DNA of 64,000 bases from Sphingomonas koreensis. Its GTDB lineage: Bacteria > Pseudomonadota > Alphaproteobacteria > Sphingomonadales > Sphingomonadaceae. Each line of letters opens with the position of its first letter. The first letter of the stretch is position 1. The translations under genes and the position numbers were made by a program. The DNA lies in assembly GCA_006438735.1 (NCBI GenBank), contig RCZF01000002.1, positions 191,501 through 255,500 of the forward strand, in the 5' to 3' direction. Below are positions 28,012 through 36,151 of this stretch, in pieces. Under the pieces are notes generated by a model, which saw only the letters and a list, made by a program, of their open reading frames with translations, had not been told where the DNA came from and did not search any database.

Positions 28012-29262
28012 ATGGCGCGTATCGTGATGAAATTCGGCGGCACCTCGATGGCCGGCATGGAGCGCATCCGCAGCGTCGCCGCGCGCGTGAAGCGCGAGGT
28101 CGATGCCGGCAACCAGGTCGCCGTCGTCGTCTCGGCGATGGCCGGCGAGACCGATCGGCTGGTCAATTTCTGCCGCGAGGCAAGCTCGCTGTACGATCCG
28201 CGCGAATATGACGTGGTGGTTTCGGCCGGCGAGCAGGTGACGAGCGGCCTGCTGGCGATCGCGCTCCAGGCAGTCGGCGTGAAGGCCCGGAGCTGGATGG
28301 GCTGGCAGCTGCCGATCCGCACGTCCGATGGTCACGGCTCGGCCCGGATCGAGGACATCGACACCGCCACGCTCAACGCGTCGCTGGAAAGCGGCGAAGT
28401 CGCGGTGATCCCGGGGTTCCAGGGCGTTGCGGCGGGCGAGCGCGTGACGACGCTCGGGCGCGGCGGATCGGACACAAGCGCGGTGGCGATGGCGGCGGCG
28501 ATGAAGGCCGATCGCTGCGACATCTATACCGATGTCGACGGCGTCTATACCACCGATCCGCGGATCGTGCCGCGCGCGCGCAAGCTGAAGCGCGTGACCT
28601 ATGAGGAAATGCTCGAGCTCGCCAGCGTCGGCGCCAAGGTGCTGCAGACGCGCTCGGTCGGCCTCGCGATGAAGGAACAGGTCCGCGTCCAGGTGCTGTC
28701 GTCGTTCCTCGATGAGGATGGCGGCGGCGAGCCGGGGACGCTGATCGTGGGCGAAGAGGAAGTGGACGAGATGGAACGGCAACTCATCACCGGCATCGCG
28801 CACGACAAGAACGAGGCGAAGATCACGCTCGTCTCGGTGCTCGATCAGCCGGGTTCGGTCGCGGCGATCTTCGGCCCGCTGGCGGAGGCGAATATCAACG
28901 TCGACATGATCGTCCAGAACGTGGCGCACACCGGCACCTCGACCGACGTCACCTTCACCGTCCCCGCCGCCGATCTGGCGCGCTCGATCGAAGTGCTGAC
29001 CGCGGCCAAGGACTCGATCGGCTTCAGCGAACTGACCCACGACACCCGCGTCAGCAAGGTCTCGGTGGTCGGCGTCGGCATGCGCAGCCACGCCGGCGTC
29101 GCCGCGACGATGTTCAAGACGCTGGGCGAGCGCGGCATCAACATCCAGGTGATCACGACCAGCGAGATCAAAGTCAGCGTGCTGATCGAGGAAGATTACA
29201 CCGAACTCGCGGTGCGCGTGCTGCACACGGCTTACGGGCTGGACGCGGAGGATGTGGGGTAG
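28012..29262 (+). CDS. lysC: aspartate kinase
   Basis: 416 residues from ATG 28012 (MARIVMKFGGTSMAGMERIR). It phosphorylates aspartate, first step toward lysine, threonine and methionine. Kinase domain: KFGGTSM (7-13), SAGEQVTSGLLA, TLGRGGSDTSAVA, YTDVDGVYTTDPR. Two ACT domains follow (about 265-335 and 345-410; LVSVLDQPGSVAAIFGPLAE and VVGVGMRSHAGVAATMFKTL), which sense lysine or threonine in related enzymes. In many alphaproteobacteria ptsP follows closely; here about 4.5 kb of other genes separate them. Confidence 0.96.
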   Translation: MARIVMKFGGTSMAGMERIRSVAARVKREVDAGNQVAVVVSAMAGETDRLVNFCREASSLYDPREYDVVVSAGEQVTSGLLAIALQAVGVKARSWMGWQLPIRTSDGHGSARIEDIDTATLNASLESGEVAVIPGFQGVAAGERVTTLGRGGSDTSAVAMAAAMKADRCDIYTDVDGVYTTDPRIVPRARKLKRVTYEEMLELASVGAKVLQTRSVGLAMKEQVRVQVLSSFLDEDGGGEPGTLIVGEEEVDEMERQLITGIAHDKNEAKITLVSVLDQPGSVAAIFGPLAEANINVDMIVQNVAHTGTSTDVTFTVPAADLARSIEVLTAAKDSIGFSELTHDTRVSKVSVVGVGMRSHAGVAATMFKTLGERGINIQVITTSEIKVSVLIEEDYTELAVRVLHTAYGLDAEDVG

Positions 29263-29271
29263 GGGCGCACT

Positions 29272-29375
29272 ATCTCCCCTCCCTGGAAGAGTGTCAGGCG
29301 AACAGCGCCCCGCGCTGTTCAGGCCATGCTGGGAGCATGGCCGACCTGACACTGGGCCGGGGGTGGGTGGACGCT
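29272..29375. repeat. left inverted repeat flanking the DUF559 gene
   Basis: ATCTCCCCTCCCTGGAAG (29272-29289) and GGGGGTGGGTGGACGCT (29359-29375) occur again, inverted, at 29764-29781 and 29738-29754 on the far side of the DUF559 gene. In the left copy the two blocks are separated by about 70 bases that hold the three-way-junction element; in the right copy by nine bases. Confidence 0.8.
29290..29353. other. perfect three-way-junction palindrome
   Basis: AGTGTCAGG (29290-29298) pairs with CCTGACACT (29345-29353) to enclose two hairpins: GAACAGCGC/GCGCTGTTC (29300-29320) and GGCCATGCT/AGCATGGCC (29322-29342). All three stems are nine perfect base pairs and both hairpin loops have three bases. 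It overlaps the 3' end of the DUF559 gene and follows lysC by 27 bases. Confidence 0.85.
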
Positions 29376-29710
29376 CGCGCCACCGCTGCGAGAATCACCC
29401 GAACCACCCCCTCGACATTATCCATCACCTCGTTGTTCCAGAACCGCATCACAATCCACCCACGCGCTTCGAGATACTCGGTGCGCGCCTGATCCTTATC
29501 GGTCTGCAAGGCATGGTGCCCACCGTCCAGCTCGATCGCGAGCCGCGCGGAACGACAAGCGGTATCGACGATGACATCGCCGATCACCAATTGCCGCGTA
29601 AAGCGCGGCTGATGGCCTCGAAGCGCGTGCCATAGCAGGCGTTCGGCCGGCGTGGCGTCCCGTCGCAGACGTCGGGCATTGGCGGTCAGTTCGGGCGCGG
29701 TGCGCTGCAT
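29294..29710 (-). CDS. DUF559 domain protein (Vsr-like nuclease fold)
   Basis: 138 residues from ATG 29710; a GTG at 29746 would add 12 residues lying in the flanking repeat. The DUF559 domain runs from ANARRLRRDATPAERLLWHA through FTRQLVIGDVIVDTACRSAR, LAIELDGGHH (the acidic residues and QxxK-like pattern of the PD-(D/E)XK/Vsr fold) and YLEARGWIVMRFWNNEVM. Such proteins are related to very-short-patch repair endonucleases, but most have no tested function. The last about 25 residues are encoded by repeat DNA and are probably not part of the ancestral fold. Inverted repeats on both sides suggest it arrived as a unit. Confidence 0.85.
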   Translation of the reverse strand: MQRTAPELTANARRLRRDATPAERLLWHALRGHQPRFTRQLVIGDVIVDTACRSARLAIELDGGHHALQTDKDQARTEYLEARGWIVMRFWNNEVMDNVEGVVRVILAAVARASTHPRPSVRSAMLPAWPEQRGALFA

Positions 29711-29737
29711 GCGGTGAAATCTAACGAGCGCGGCGCC

Positions 29738-29781
29738 AGCGTCCACCCACCCCCAACCCCTCCCTTCCAGGGAGGGGAGAT
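29738..29781. repeat. right inverted repeat flanking the DUF559 gene
   Basis: Inverted counterpart of the blocks at 29272-29375: AGCGTCCACCCACCCCC (29738-29754) and CTTCCAGGGAGGGGAGAT (29764-29781). It also contains its own nine-base hairpin, CCCCTCCCT/AGGGAGGGG (29757-29777) with a three-base loop. Confidence 0.8.
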
Positions 29782-29882
29782 CGATGTCCGCTGTCGGGGT
29801 GGACTGCCGACGGGCAGGTTTTGGGTTTTCAATCTCGGAAAGCTGCCCCTATTTCTAAGCATCGGTGGGTAGGGGATGATCG

Positions 29883-30803
29883 GTGAAGGGGATTGTGAAA
29901 TGGGCGTTCGGGCGCAAGCTGACTGATCCCACCGCAGGCGCAAACTCACTGCCTAACTCAATGGAAGCGGGGCAGGTCTACTCATTCCAAACTCGTCCCT
30001 ATTCCGAGTTCGGTCCAGCCGACACGGGCCGTTTTGCGGCCATCAAGATTCTCGGCGTTGATGACCGGCATGTCGTTGTCGCGGTTCTGGATCGCGTGTG
30101 GCCCGATGCTCCGACCGGCAAAGACATCCGTGGCGTCTCGATAATCAATGAGCATCGGTTTGCGCATACGGGCAGGCCCGCCGTGTTCGGTGTGAATCGC
30201 GATTGGTGGAAGCCGGAGAGCGATCTGGACGAGTTCAACTTCGTTGGAACGCTACCCGTTTCCAGCGCGGAGCAGTCGCATGTCGATGCGGTTGCGAGCT
30301 ACGCGCCGGGTTCGCGATTCTCCACGCTGCGTGCGGCTAATCACGCCGCCGAAGGGGAGTGGCGTTGGGCGAATGATCGAGAAGCGTTTATCGTCGAGAC
30401 CGAGAAGAAGAATGCCAAAAATGAGGCCGAGCATGCGGCCAAGGAGGAAAGGTATCGCACCCGGTTGAGCAAGCTGACATGGGCGCAGCTTCGATCCGAA
30501 ACGCCCTTTGAGCGATGGAACCCATCGCCGCCGTTCCCACCAGAAGATTTCACCATGGCTGCGCGGGCAACGATCCGCAGTGCTTGCGATGCTCTTGAAC
30601 AGCTTGGGACGAAACCTCGCCGGGCGGATGTCCGGGCGATCCTGAAAAAGACAGTAATCTGGTTCAACGAAGCGGACGAGAAGGCTGGAGGCGTCATAGA
30701 GACCGAGGAGCGCGAGGACATATGCGCCGTGCTGGAAGATATGGCGCATGTGGCGCGACAGAAGGTTCTGGTCGATGAAATGGATGAGTTGCGCGAATGG
30801 TAA
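29883..30803 (+). CDS. hypothetical protein, lower-GC accessory gene
   Basis: 306 residues from a GTG at 29883 with AGGGGA five bases upstream; an ATG at 29961 (MEAGQVYSFQTR) is an alternative. I do not recognise the family. Residues about 25-110 look like a beta-rich domain (GQVYSFQTRPYSEFGPADTG, FAAIKILGVDDRHVVVAVLD), residues 165-205 are charged and helical (EKKNAKNEAEHAAKEERYRT), and residues 225-306 are helical (ADVRAILKKTVIWFNEADEK). There is no signal peptide or membrane segment. Codon use is visibly less GC-biased than in the neighbours, suggesting recent acquisition. It follows the DUF559 insert in a region absent from the usual lysC-ptsP order. Confidence 0.7.
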   Translation: MKGIVKWAFGRKLTDPTAGANSLPNSMEAGQVYSFQTRPYSEFGPADTGRFAAIKILGVDDRHVVVAVLDRVWPDAPTGKDIRGVSIINEHRFAHTGRPAVFGVNRDWWKPESDLDEFNFVGTLPVSSAEQSHVDAVASYAPGSRFSTLRAANHAAEGEWRWANDREAFIVETEKKNAKNEAEHAAKEERYRTRLSKLTWAQLRSETPFERWNPSPPFPPEDFTMAARATIRSACDALEQLGTKPRRADVRAILKKTVIWFNEADEKAGGVIETEEREDICAVLEDMAHVARQKVLVDEMDELREW

Positions 30804-31060
30804 GGCTTGCGGCCATCTCACAATAGAACGGCAGGTTTCGGGTTGTTCGACCCTTCGCACGAGTGGCAGAAACTGGGGCGAAACCCGCCAAAACTCACCC
30901 CTGTAAATGTTGGATATTAGCTGCCACACCGAGGGCCATGTTTGCGTTGCCTTACCTCCCTCGACGTTCGATCGCCGATCCGTCCTTTCTGCCCCGCCGG
31001 CGAAAAGCGTGCGACACTCTCCACTTTCTCCACTTTCTACACTTCACCCGGTTTCGGCCG

Positions 31061-31669
31061 GTGACGCCTCCGCCATCGCAGCGGATCGCCGGCCCCGATC
31101 GTGGCCGTCCCAAATCACGCCGCGCCTCGCTCACGCTACCGCTCGCGGCGCTGCTGGCGAGTTGCGGCGGGGGTGTGCATTATCGGCCGGTCAGCGACAC
31201 GCCGGTCAGGGTCGGCGCACCCTATTCGGTGCGCGGCGTGCAATATGTGCCCGCGCCCGATCCGAGCTACGACATGCTCGGCTATGCCGGCTGGTATGGC
31301 GCCGAATCCGGCTCGCAGACCGCCAATGGCGAGCATTTCCGGCCCGATTGGATCACCGCCGCGCACACCACGCTGCCGCTGCCGAGCTATGTCGAGGTGA
31401 CGGTGCTCGATACCGGGCGGCGCGCGATCATCCGCGTCAACGATCGCGGGCCGTTCGCCAAGAAGCGTATCCTCGATCTCAGCCGCGGGGCGGCCGAGCT
31501 GCTCGGCATCCGCCAGCGCGGCGTCGCGCCGGTGCGCGTCCGCGTCGTCGATCCGGCTTCCGCCGACGCCAAGCGGCTGCGCGACGGCAAGCCCGCGCGG
31601 CCGCTGCCCGACGTGTCGGCGACGACGCTCGCCAATTTGCGCGCGCAGCTCGCCGCGGGCCTGCGCTGA
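31061..31669 (+). CDS. rlpA: septal ring lytic transglycosylase RlpA-like lipoprotein
   Basis: About 202 residues from a GTG at 31061; upstream ATGs (30938, 30863) give long non-signal N-termini, and no strong ribosome site settles it. A basic n-region and LTLPLAALLASC form a lipoprotein signal with the lipidated cysteine near residue 35. The double-psi beta barrel follows: GYAGWYGAESGSQTANGEHF, ITAAHTTLPLPSYVEVTVLD and the catalytic-type RVNDRGPFAKKRILDLSRGA. RlpA cleaves naked glycan strands at the septum. No SPOR domain follows, so septal targeting by that route is missing. The 257 bases upstream (30804-31060) hold no gene, only a short run of CTCCACTTT-like repeats near 31018. Confidence 0.85.
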   Translation: MTPPPSQRIAGPDRGRPKSRRASLTLPLAALLASCGGGVHYRPVSDTPVRVGAPYSVRGVQYVPAPDPSYDMLGYAGWYGAESGSQTANGEHFRPDWITAAHTTLPLPSYVEVTVLDTGRRAIIRVNDRGPFAKKRILDLSRGAAELLGIRQRGVAPVRVRVVDPASADAKRLRDGKPARPLPDVSATTLANLRAQLAAGLR

Positions 31670-31706
31670 CTTGCGCGCGCGCGCGGCTTGCGGCTAACGC
31701 CCGGTG

Positions 31707-32738
31707 ATGAACCAGCCCAGCACCTCCGGAACCGAGCGCCTGCAGCGCCGCATGGCGCGCGGCGCCGCCTTCCTCGGCAGCGAGGTCGCGATCATGTGCG
31801 GCGCGATGTCGTGGGTGAGCGAGCGCCACCTCGTGTCCGCCATGTCCAACGCCGGCGGGTTCGGGCTGATCGCCTGCGGGGCGATGACGCCCGAGCTGCT
31901 CGATGCCGAAATCGCCGCGACCAAGACGCTTACCGACAAGCCGTTCGGCGTCAATCTGATCACCATGCACCCGATGCTGGCGGAGCTGATCGAGGTATGC
32001 AATCGCCACGGCGTCACCCATGTCGTGCTCGCCGGCGGCCTGCCGCCGCGCGGCAGCATCGAGGCGATCAAGGCGAACGGCGCGAAATTGATCTGCTTCG
32101 CGCCGGCGCTGAGCCTCGCCAAGAAGCTGATCCGATCGGGCGTCGATGCGTTGGTGGTCGAGGGCATGGAAGCCGGCGGGCACATCGGCCCGGTGTCGAC
32201 CAGCGTGCTGGCGCAGGAAATCCTGCCCGAGGTGGCCGAGCAGGTCCCCGTGTTCGTCGCCGGCGGGATCGGGCGCGGCGCGGCGATCGCGGGCTATCTC
32301 GATATGGGCGCGGCCGGCGTCCAGCTTGGCACGCGCTTCGTCTGCGCGACCGAATCGATCGCGCACGCCAATTTCAAGAAGGCGTTCATCCGCGCCTCCG
32401 CCCGCGACGCCACTGCCAGCGTGCAGATCGACCCGCGGCTGCCGGTGATCCCGGTGCGCGCGCTCAAGAACGCCGGCGGCGAGCTGTTCACCGCCAAGCA
32501 GCGCGAAGTCGCCCAGGCGCTCGACGCCGGCGGCATCGAAATGGCCGAGGCGCAATTGCAGATCGAGCATTATTGGGCCGGCGCGCTGCGCCGCGCGGTG
32601 ATCGACGGCGATGTCGAGCACGGCTCGGTCATGGCCGGCCAGTCGGTCGGCATGGTGACGAAGGAAGAGCCGGTCGCCGAGATCATCGCCACGCTGATCG
32701 ACGAGGCCGCCGCGGCGCTGGAGAAGCGCGCGGCGTGA
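31707..32738 (+). CDS. NAD(P)H-dependent flavin oxidoreductase / nitronate monooxygenase family
   Basis: 343 residues from ATG 31707 (an adjacent GTG at 31704 is possible). FMN-binding TIM barrel of the 2-nitropropane dioxygenase family: GSEVAIMCGAMSWVSERHLV (25-44), SNAGGFGLIACGAM (48-61), THVVLAGGLPP, DALVVEGMEAGGHIGPVSTS and VFVAGGIGRGAAIAGYLDMG then AAGVQLGTRF, which bind the flavin phosphate. Family members oxidise alkyl nitronates or act as enoyl reductases (FabK-like); the motif pattern does not decide. It is a stand-alone gene. Confidence 0.9.
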   Translation: MNQPSTSGTERLQRRMARGAAFLGSEVAIMCGAMSWVSERHLVSAMSNAGGFGLIACGAMTPELLDAEIAATKTLTDKPFGVNLITMHPMLAELIEVCNRHGVTHVVLAGGLPPRGSIEAIKANGAKLICFAPALSLAKKLIRSGVDALVVEGMEAGGHIGPVSTSVLAQEILPEVAEQVPVFVAGGIGRGAAIAGYLDMGAAGVQLGTRFVCATESIAHANFKKAFIRASARDATASVQIDPRLPVIPVRALKNAGGELFTAKQREVAQALDAGGIEMAEAQLQIEHYWAGALRRAVIDGDVEHGSVMAGQSVGMVTKEEPVAEIIATLIDEAAAALEKRAA

Positions 32739-32824
32739 GGCGGACGCCCCGGTCCCTAACGGCTTCTTAACCAAATCGGCCGATGGTCCATGTCGCCGGG
32801 GGGGCGATGAGGAGTTCGAGTCCG

Positions 32825-33583
32825 ATGCCGATCGATCGTTCGGGGCTGTGCGCGGCGCTTGCCGCCGTCGTGCTGTTGAACGGATGCGCGAGCAAGCCGG
32901 CGCATGTCGCCGTCGCCACGCCGCCGCCACCGGTGCTGGGCGCGATGCCGCAGCCGCCCGCCGGCGGTTATGCCGGCATGACGATCCCGGCGCGGCTCGC
33001 CGATGGCAGCTATCCGACGCCCAACCAGCATCTCGGCGAGGCCGCCACGCTGTGGCATCTGCGCGTCGCCCTGAATGTCGCCGCGCTCGGCTGTCGCGGC
33101 GCCGATGGCGATGCGATCACCGCCGGCTACAATGCGATGCTCGGCAAGGGCAAAGCGGTGCTGACCAAGGCCAATGCCGACACGATCAAAGCCGAAGGCG
33201 GACAGGCGAGCTATGACGCGGCGATGACGCGGCTCTACAATTTCTTTGCGCAGCCCGCCGCCAAAGCCGGCTTCTGCGCCGCCGCCGCCGCGGTGACGAC
33301 CGATGCGGCAAGCGTGCCCGCGGCGGGGCTGGCGACGTTCGCCACTACCGCGCTGGCGCGGCTCGATGCGCCGTTCGTGCAATTTTATCGCGACTACGAC
33401 TCGTACCGCGTGCAACTGGCGAGCTGGCAGAACACGCGGCTGCGCGTGGCGATGCAGCCGGTCACCGAGCAGCGCCGCGTCGCCATGGCGGTTTCGGCGC
33501 CGACCGCGATTCGCGGCGATGCCGCGGCAAGCGCCGCCGTGCCGCATCTCAGCGTCGATCCGGCGATTTTCCGCCGGCCCTAA
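32825..33583 (+). CDS. hypothetical lipoprotein
   Basis: 252 residues from ATG 32825 with GAGGAG about ten bases upstream; ATG 32807 is an alternative. The signal region ALAAVVLLNGC gives a lipobox with the cysteine near residue 22. After a Pro-rich stretch (ATPPPPVLGAMPQPPAGGY) the rest is mostly helical, with GCRGADGDAITAGYNAMLGK and AGFCAAAAAV carrying the two further cysteines, perhaps a disulfide. The C-terminus is Ala-rich. No family was recognised; it probably faces the periplasm from a lipid anchor. Confidence 0.75.
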   Translation: MPIDRSGLCAALAAVVLLNGCASKPAHVAVATPPPPVLGAMPQPPAGGYAGMTIPARLADGSYPTPNQHLGEAATLWHLRVALNVAALGCRGADGDAITAGYNAMLGKGKAVLTKANADTIKAEGGQASYDAAMTRLYNFFAQPAAKAGFCAAAAAVTTDAASVPAAGLATFATTALARLDAPFVQFYRDYDSYRVQLASWQNTRLRVAMQPVTEQRRVAMAVSAPTAIRGDAAASAAVPHLSVDPAIFRRP

Positions 33584-33616
33584 GGCGTCTTTGTAAAATG
33601 CGCCGACGCGCTTTTT

Positions 33617-33703
33617 GAGCGGCGCCGGCCCGCTCCCCCACCCGGCCACCCATTCAGGATGCTCTCGTGGGTGGTCGGGCGGGGGAGCGGGCCGGCGCCG
33701 CTC
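33617..33703. repeat. long GC-rich inverted repeat between the lipoprotein gene and ptsP
   Basis: Arms of 36 bases (33617-33652 and 33668-33703), complementary with one mismatch and one G-U pair around a 15-base loop. The arms begin GAGCGGCGCCGGCCCGCTCC. It stands 33 bases after the lipoprotein stop and 64 bases before ptsP and could form a very stable hairpin in RNA or a cruciform in DNA. Confidence 0.85.
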
Positions 33704-33767
33704 TTCATAGTCAAAGCCGAGCCGATCGCGCTTGGCGTGCGCGCCCGCAATCTGATACCGCCAGGTC

Positions 33768-36041
33768 ATGCCCGTTTCCGCCGCTGCCTCCGCCCGCGAA
33801 ATCCTCGTGCGCCTGCACGACGTGATGGGCTCGCGCAGCGCCGCGCAGGCCAAATTGAGCGCGGTCGTCCAGATCATCGGCGAATCGCTCGATAGCGAGG
33901 TCTGCTCGATCTATCTGCTGCGAGACGGGCTGCTCGAGCTGTTCGCCACGCGCGGGCTGAAGGAAGAGGCGGTCCACGTCACCAAGCTGGCGATGGGCGA
34001 AGGGCTGGTCGGTACGATCGCCAAGGATGTCGAGACGCTCAATCTCGACGAAGCCGCCAGCCATCCCGATTTCGCCTACAAGCCCGAAACCGGCGAGGAG
34101 AAATATCACAGCTTCGCCGGCGTGCCAATCATCCGGCGCGAGCGCGCGGTGGGCGTGCTATGCATCCAGCATGCCGATCCGCGGCGCTATGCCGATATCG
34201 AGATCGAGGCGCTGCAGACGGTGGCGATGGTGCTGTCCGAACTGATCTCCAACGCCGATCTGATCGACGAGGCCGGCGCCGCAACGATGCGCCCGCAATC
34301 GACCGCCGCGACGACGCTGCCGGGGCTGAAGCTGGTCGAAGGGATGGCGAGCGGTTTCGCGGTCTATCACCAGCCGCGCATCACCATCGAACATACCGTT
34401 GCCGAAGACGTCGAGGCCGAGCGCCACCGCGTTTATGCCGCGTTCGACAAGATGCGCGAGCAGATCGACCGGATGGCCAGCCAGGCCGAATTCGGCACCG
34501 GCGGCGAGCATGACGATGTCATCGCGACGTACAAGATGTTCGCCTATGACGAGGGCTGGAGCCGGCGGATCAACGAGGCGATCGATTCGGGGCTCACCGC
34601 CGAAGCGGCGATCGAGCGCGTCCAGCAGCGCACGCGGATGCGGATGCGGCAGATCGACGATCCGTTGCTCGCCGATCGCATGCACGATCTCGAGGATCTG
34701 TCGAACCGGCTGCTCAGGATCGTCTCGGGCCAGATGGGCACCGCGGCGCAAATGGGGCTCAGGCAGGACACGATCCTGATCGCGCGCAATCTCGGCCCGG
34801 CCGAACTGCTCGAATATGATCGGCGGCGGCTGAAGGGCGTGGTGCTCGAGGAAGGATCGCTCACCGCGCATGTGACGATCGTCGCGCGGGCGATGGGCGT
34901 GCCGGTGCTCGGCCGCGTCCGCGATGTGCGGCGCGAAATCGCCGAGGGCGACATGCTGCTGGTCGACGCCGCGTCGAGCAACGTGTTCGTGCGGCCGACC
35001 CCGGCGATCGAAGAAGCGTTCCAGACCAAGCTCGAATTGCGCCAGAAGCGTCGCGCCGTGTTCGCCGCGCTCAAGAACGAAGCGCCGGTGACGCGCGACG
35101 GCCACCGCGTGACGGTGATGGTCAACGCGGGACTGCGCGACGATGTCGCCGCGCTGGACGTGACCGGCGCCGACGGAATCGGGCTGTTCCGCACCGAATT
35201 CCAGTTCCTCGTATCCGCCACGCTGCCGCAGCGAGAACGCCAGCAGCGGCTCTACCGCGATGTGCTGGAAGCGGCCGGCGAGCGGCCAGTAATCTTCCGC
35301 ACCGTCGATATCGGCGGCGACAAGGCGCTGCCCTATCTCAACGGCAACGATGCCGATGAAGAGAATCCGGCAATGGGCTGGCGCGCGCTCCGCCTCGCGC
35401 TCGAGCGCGGCGGGCTGATGAAGGCGCAGGCGCGCGCGCTGATCGAGGCGGCGGCGGGCCGCACGCTCAACGTGATGTTCCCGATGGTGTCGGAAAGCTG
35501 GGAGTTCGACGAGGCCCGGGCGCTGTTCGAGGAGCAGCGCAATTGGGTCAACTCGCGCGGCCGAAAGTTGCCCGCGCAAATCCGATATGGCGCGATGCTG
35601 GAGGTGCCGGCGCTAGCCGAGCAACTCGATCTGTTGCTCCCCAACCTCGATTTCCTGTCGATCGGCACCAACGATCTGACGCAATTCCTGTTTGCCGCCG
35701 ATCGCGCCAACCCCAAGCTCGCCGAACGCTATGATTGGCTGAGCCCGTCGATCCTGCGCTTCATCCGCCGCGTCGTCGGCCCGACGCGCGAGGCGGGCGT
35801 CGATCTGGCGGTGTGCGGTGAGATGGGTGGGCGGCCGCTGGAGGCGATGGCGCTGATCGGGCTCGGCATCGAGCGGCTGTCGATCACCCCCGCCGCGGTC
35901 GGCCCGATCAAGGCGATGATCCGCTCGCTCGATCGCGGCGCGCTAATGGAACGGATGGCCAGCTTGCTCGCCGCGCCGCCGCGCGACTGTCGCGCTGCGC
36001 TCAACCGTTGGGCGATCGAGACGAACGTCGAACTGGCGTGA
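33768..36041 (+). CDS. ptsP: phosphoenolpyruvate-protein phosphotransferase PtsP (EI-Ntr)
   Basis: 757 residues. First enzyme of the nitrogen-related phosphotransferase system. An N-terminal GAF domain (about 15-160; SLDSEVCSIYLLRDGLLELF) senses nitrogen state (glutamine and 2-oxoglutarate) in related proteins. The phosphohistidine domain follows, with the phosphorylated histidine in EGSLTAHVTIVARAMGVPVL, and the PEP-binding barrel carries GIGLFRTEFQFL, the MLEVPA segment, SIGTNDLTQF and the active-site cysteine in LAVCGEMGG. It passes phosphate from PEP to NPr and then EIIA-Ntr, regulating potassium, nitrogen and PHA metabolism. It may be cotranscribed with rodZ. Confidence 0.95.
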   Translation: MPVSAAASAREILVRLHDVMGSRSAAQAKLSAVVQIIGESLDSEVCSIYLLRDGLLELFATRGLKEEAVHVTKLAMGEGLVGTIAKDVETLNLDEAASHPDFAYKPETGEEKYHSFAGVPIIRRERAVGVLCIQHADPRRYADIEIEALQTVAMVLSELISNADLIDEAGAATMRPQSTAATTLPGLKLVEGMASGFAVYHQPRITIEHTVAEDVEAERHRVYAAFDKMREQIDRMASQAEFGTGGEHDDVIATYKMFAYDEGWSRRINEAIDSGLTAEAAIERVQQRTRMRMRQIDDPLLADRMHDLEDLSNRLLRIVSGQMGTAAQMGLRQDTILIARNLGPAELLEYDRRRLKGVVLEEGSLTAHVTIVARAMGVPVLGRVRDVRREIAEGDMLLVDAASSNVFVRPTPAIEEAFQTKLELRQKRRAVFAALKNEAPVTRDGHRVTVMVNAGLRDDVAALDVTGADGIGLFRTEFQFLVSATLPQRERQQRLYRDVLEAAGERPVIFRTVDIGGDKALPYLNGNDADEENPAMGWRALRLALERGGLMKAQARALIEAAAGRTLNVMFPMVSESWEFDEARALFEEQRNWVNSRGRKLPAQIRYGAMLEVPALAEQLDLLLPNLDFLSIGTNDLTQFLFAADRANPKLAERYDWLSPSILRFIRRVVGPTREAGVDLAVCGEMGGRPLEAMALIGLGIERLSITPAAVGPIKAMIRSLDRGALMERMASLLAAPPRDCRAALNRWAIETNVELA

Positions 36042-36151
36042 CAGCGTGACGGCCGGCGCCCACGGGCGTTGACAGCGCCGCAGGCCTTTGGGACACACGC
36101 GCAGCGACTGCAGGAGATAATCGGGCCGCAACCCTCCTGCCGGAGACCAGC

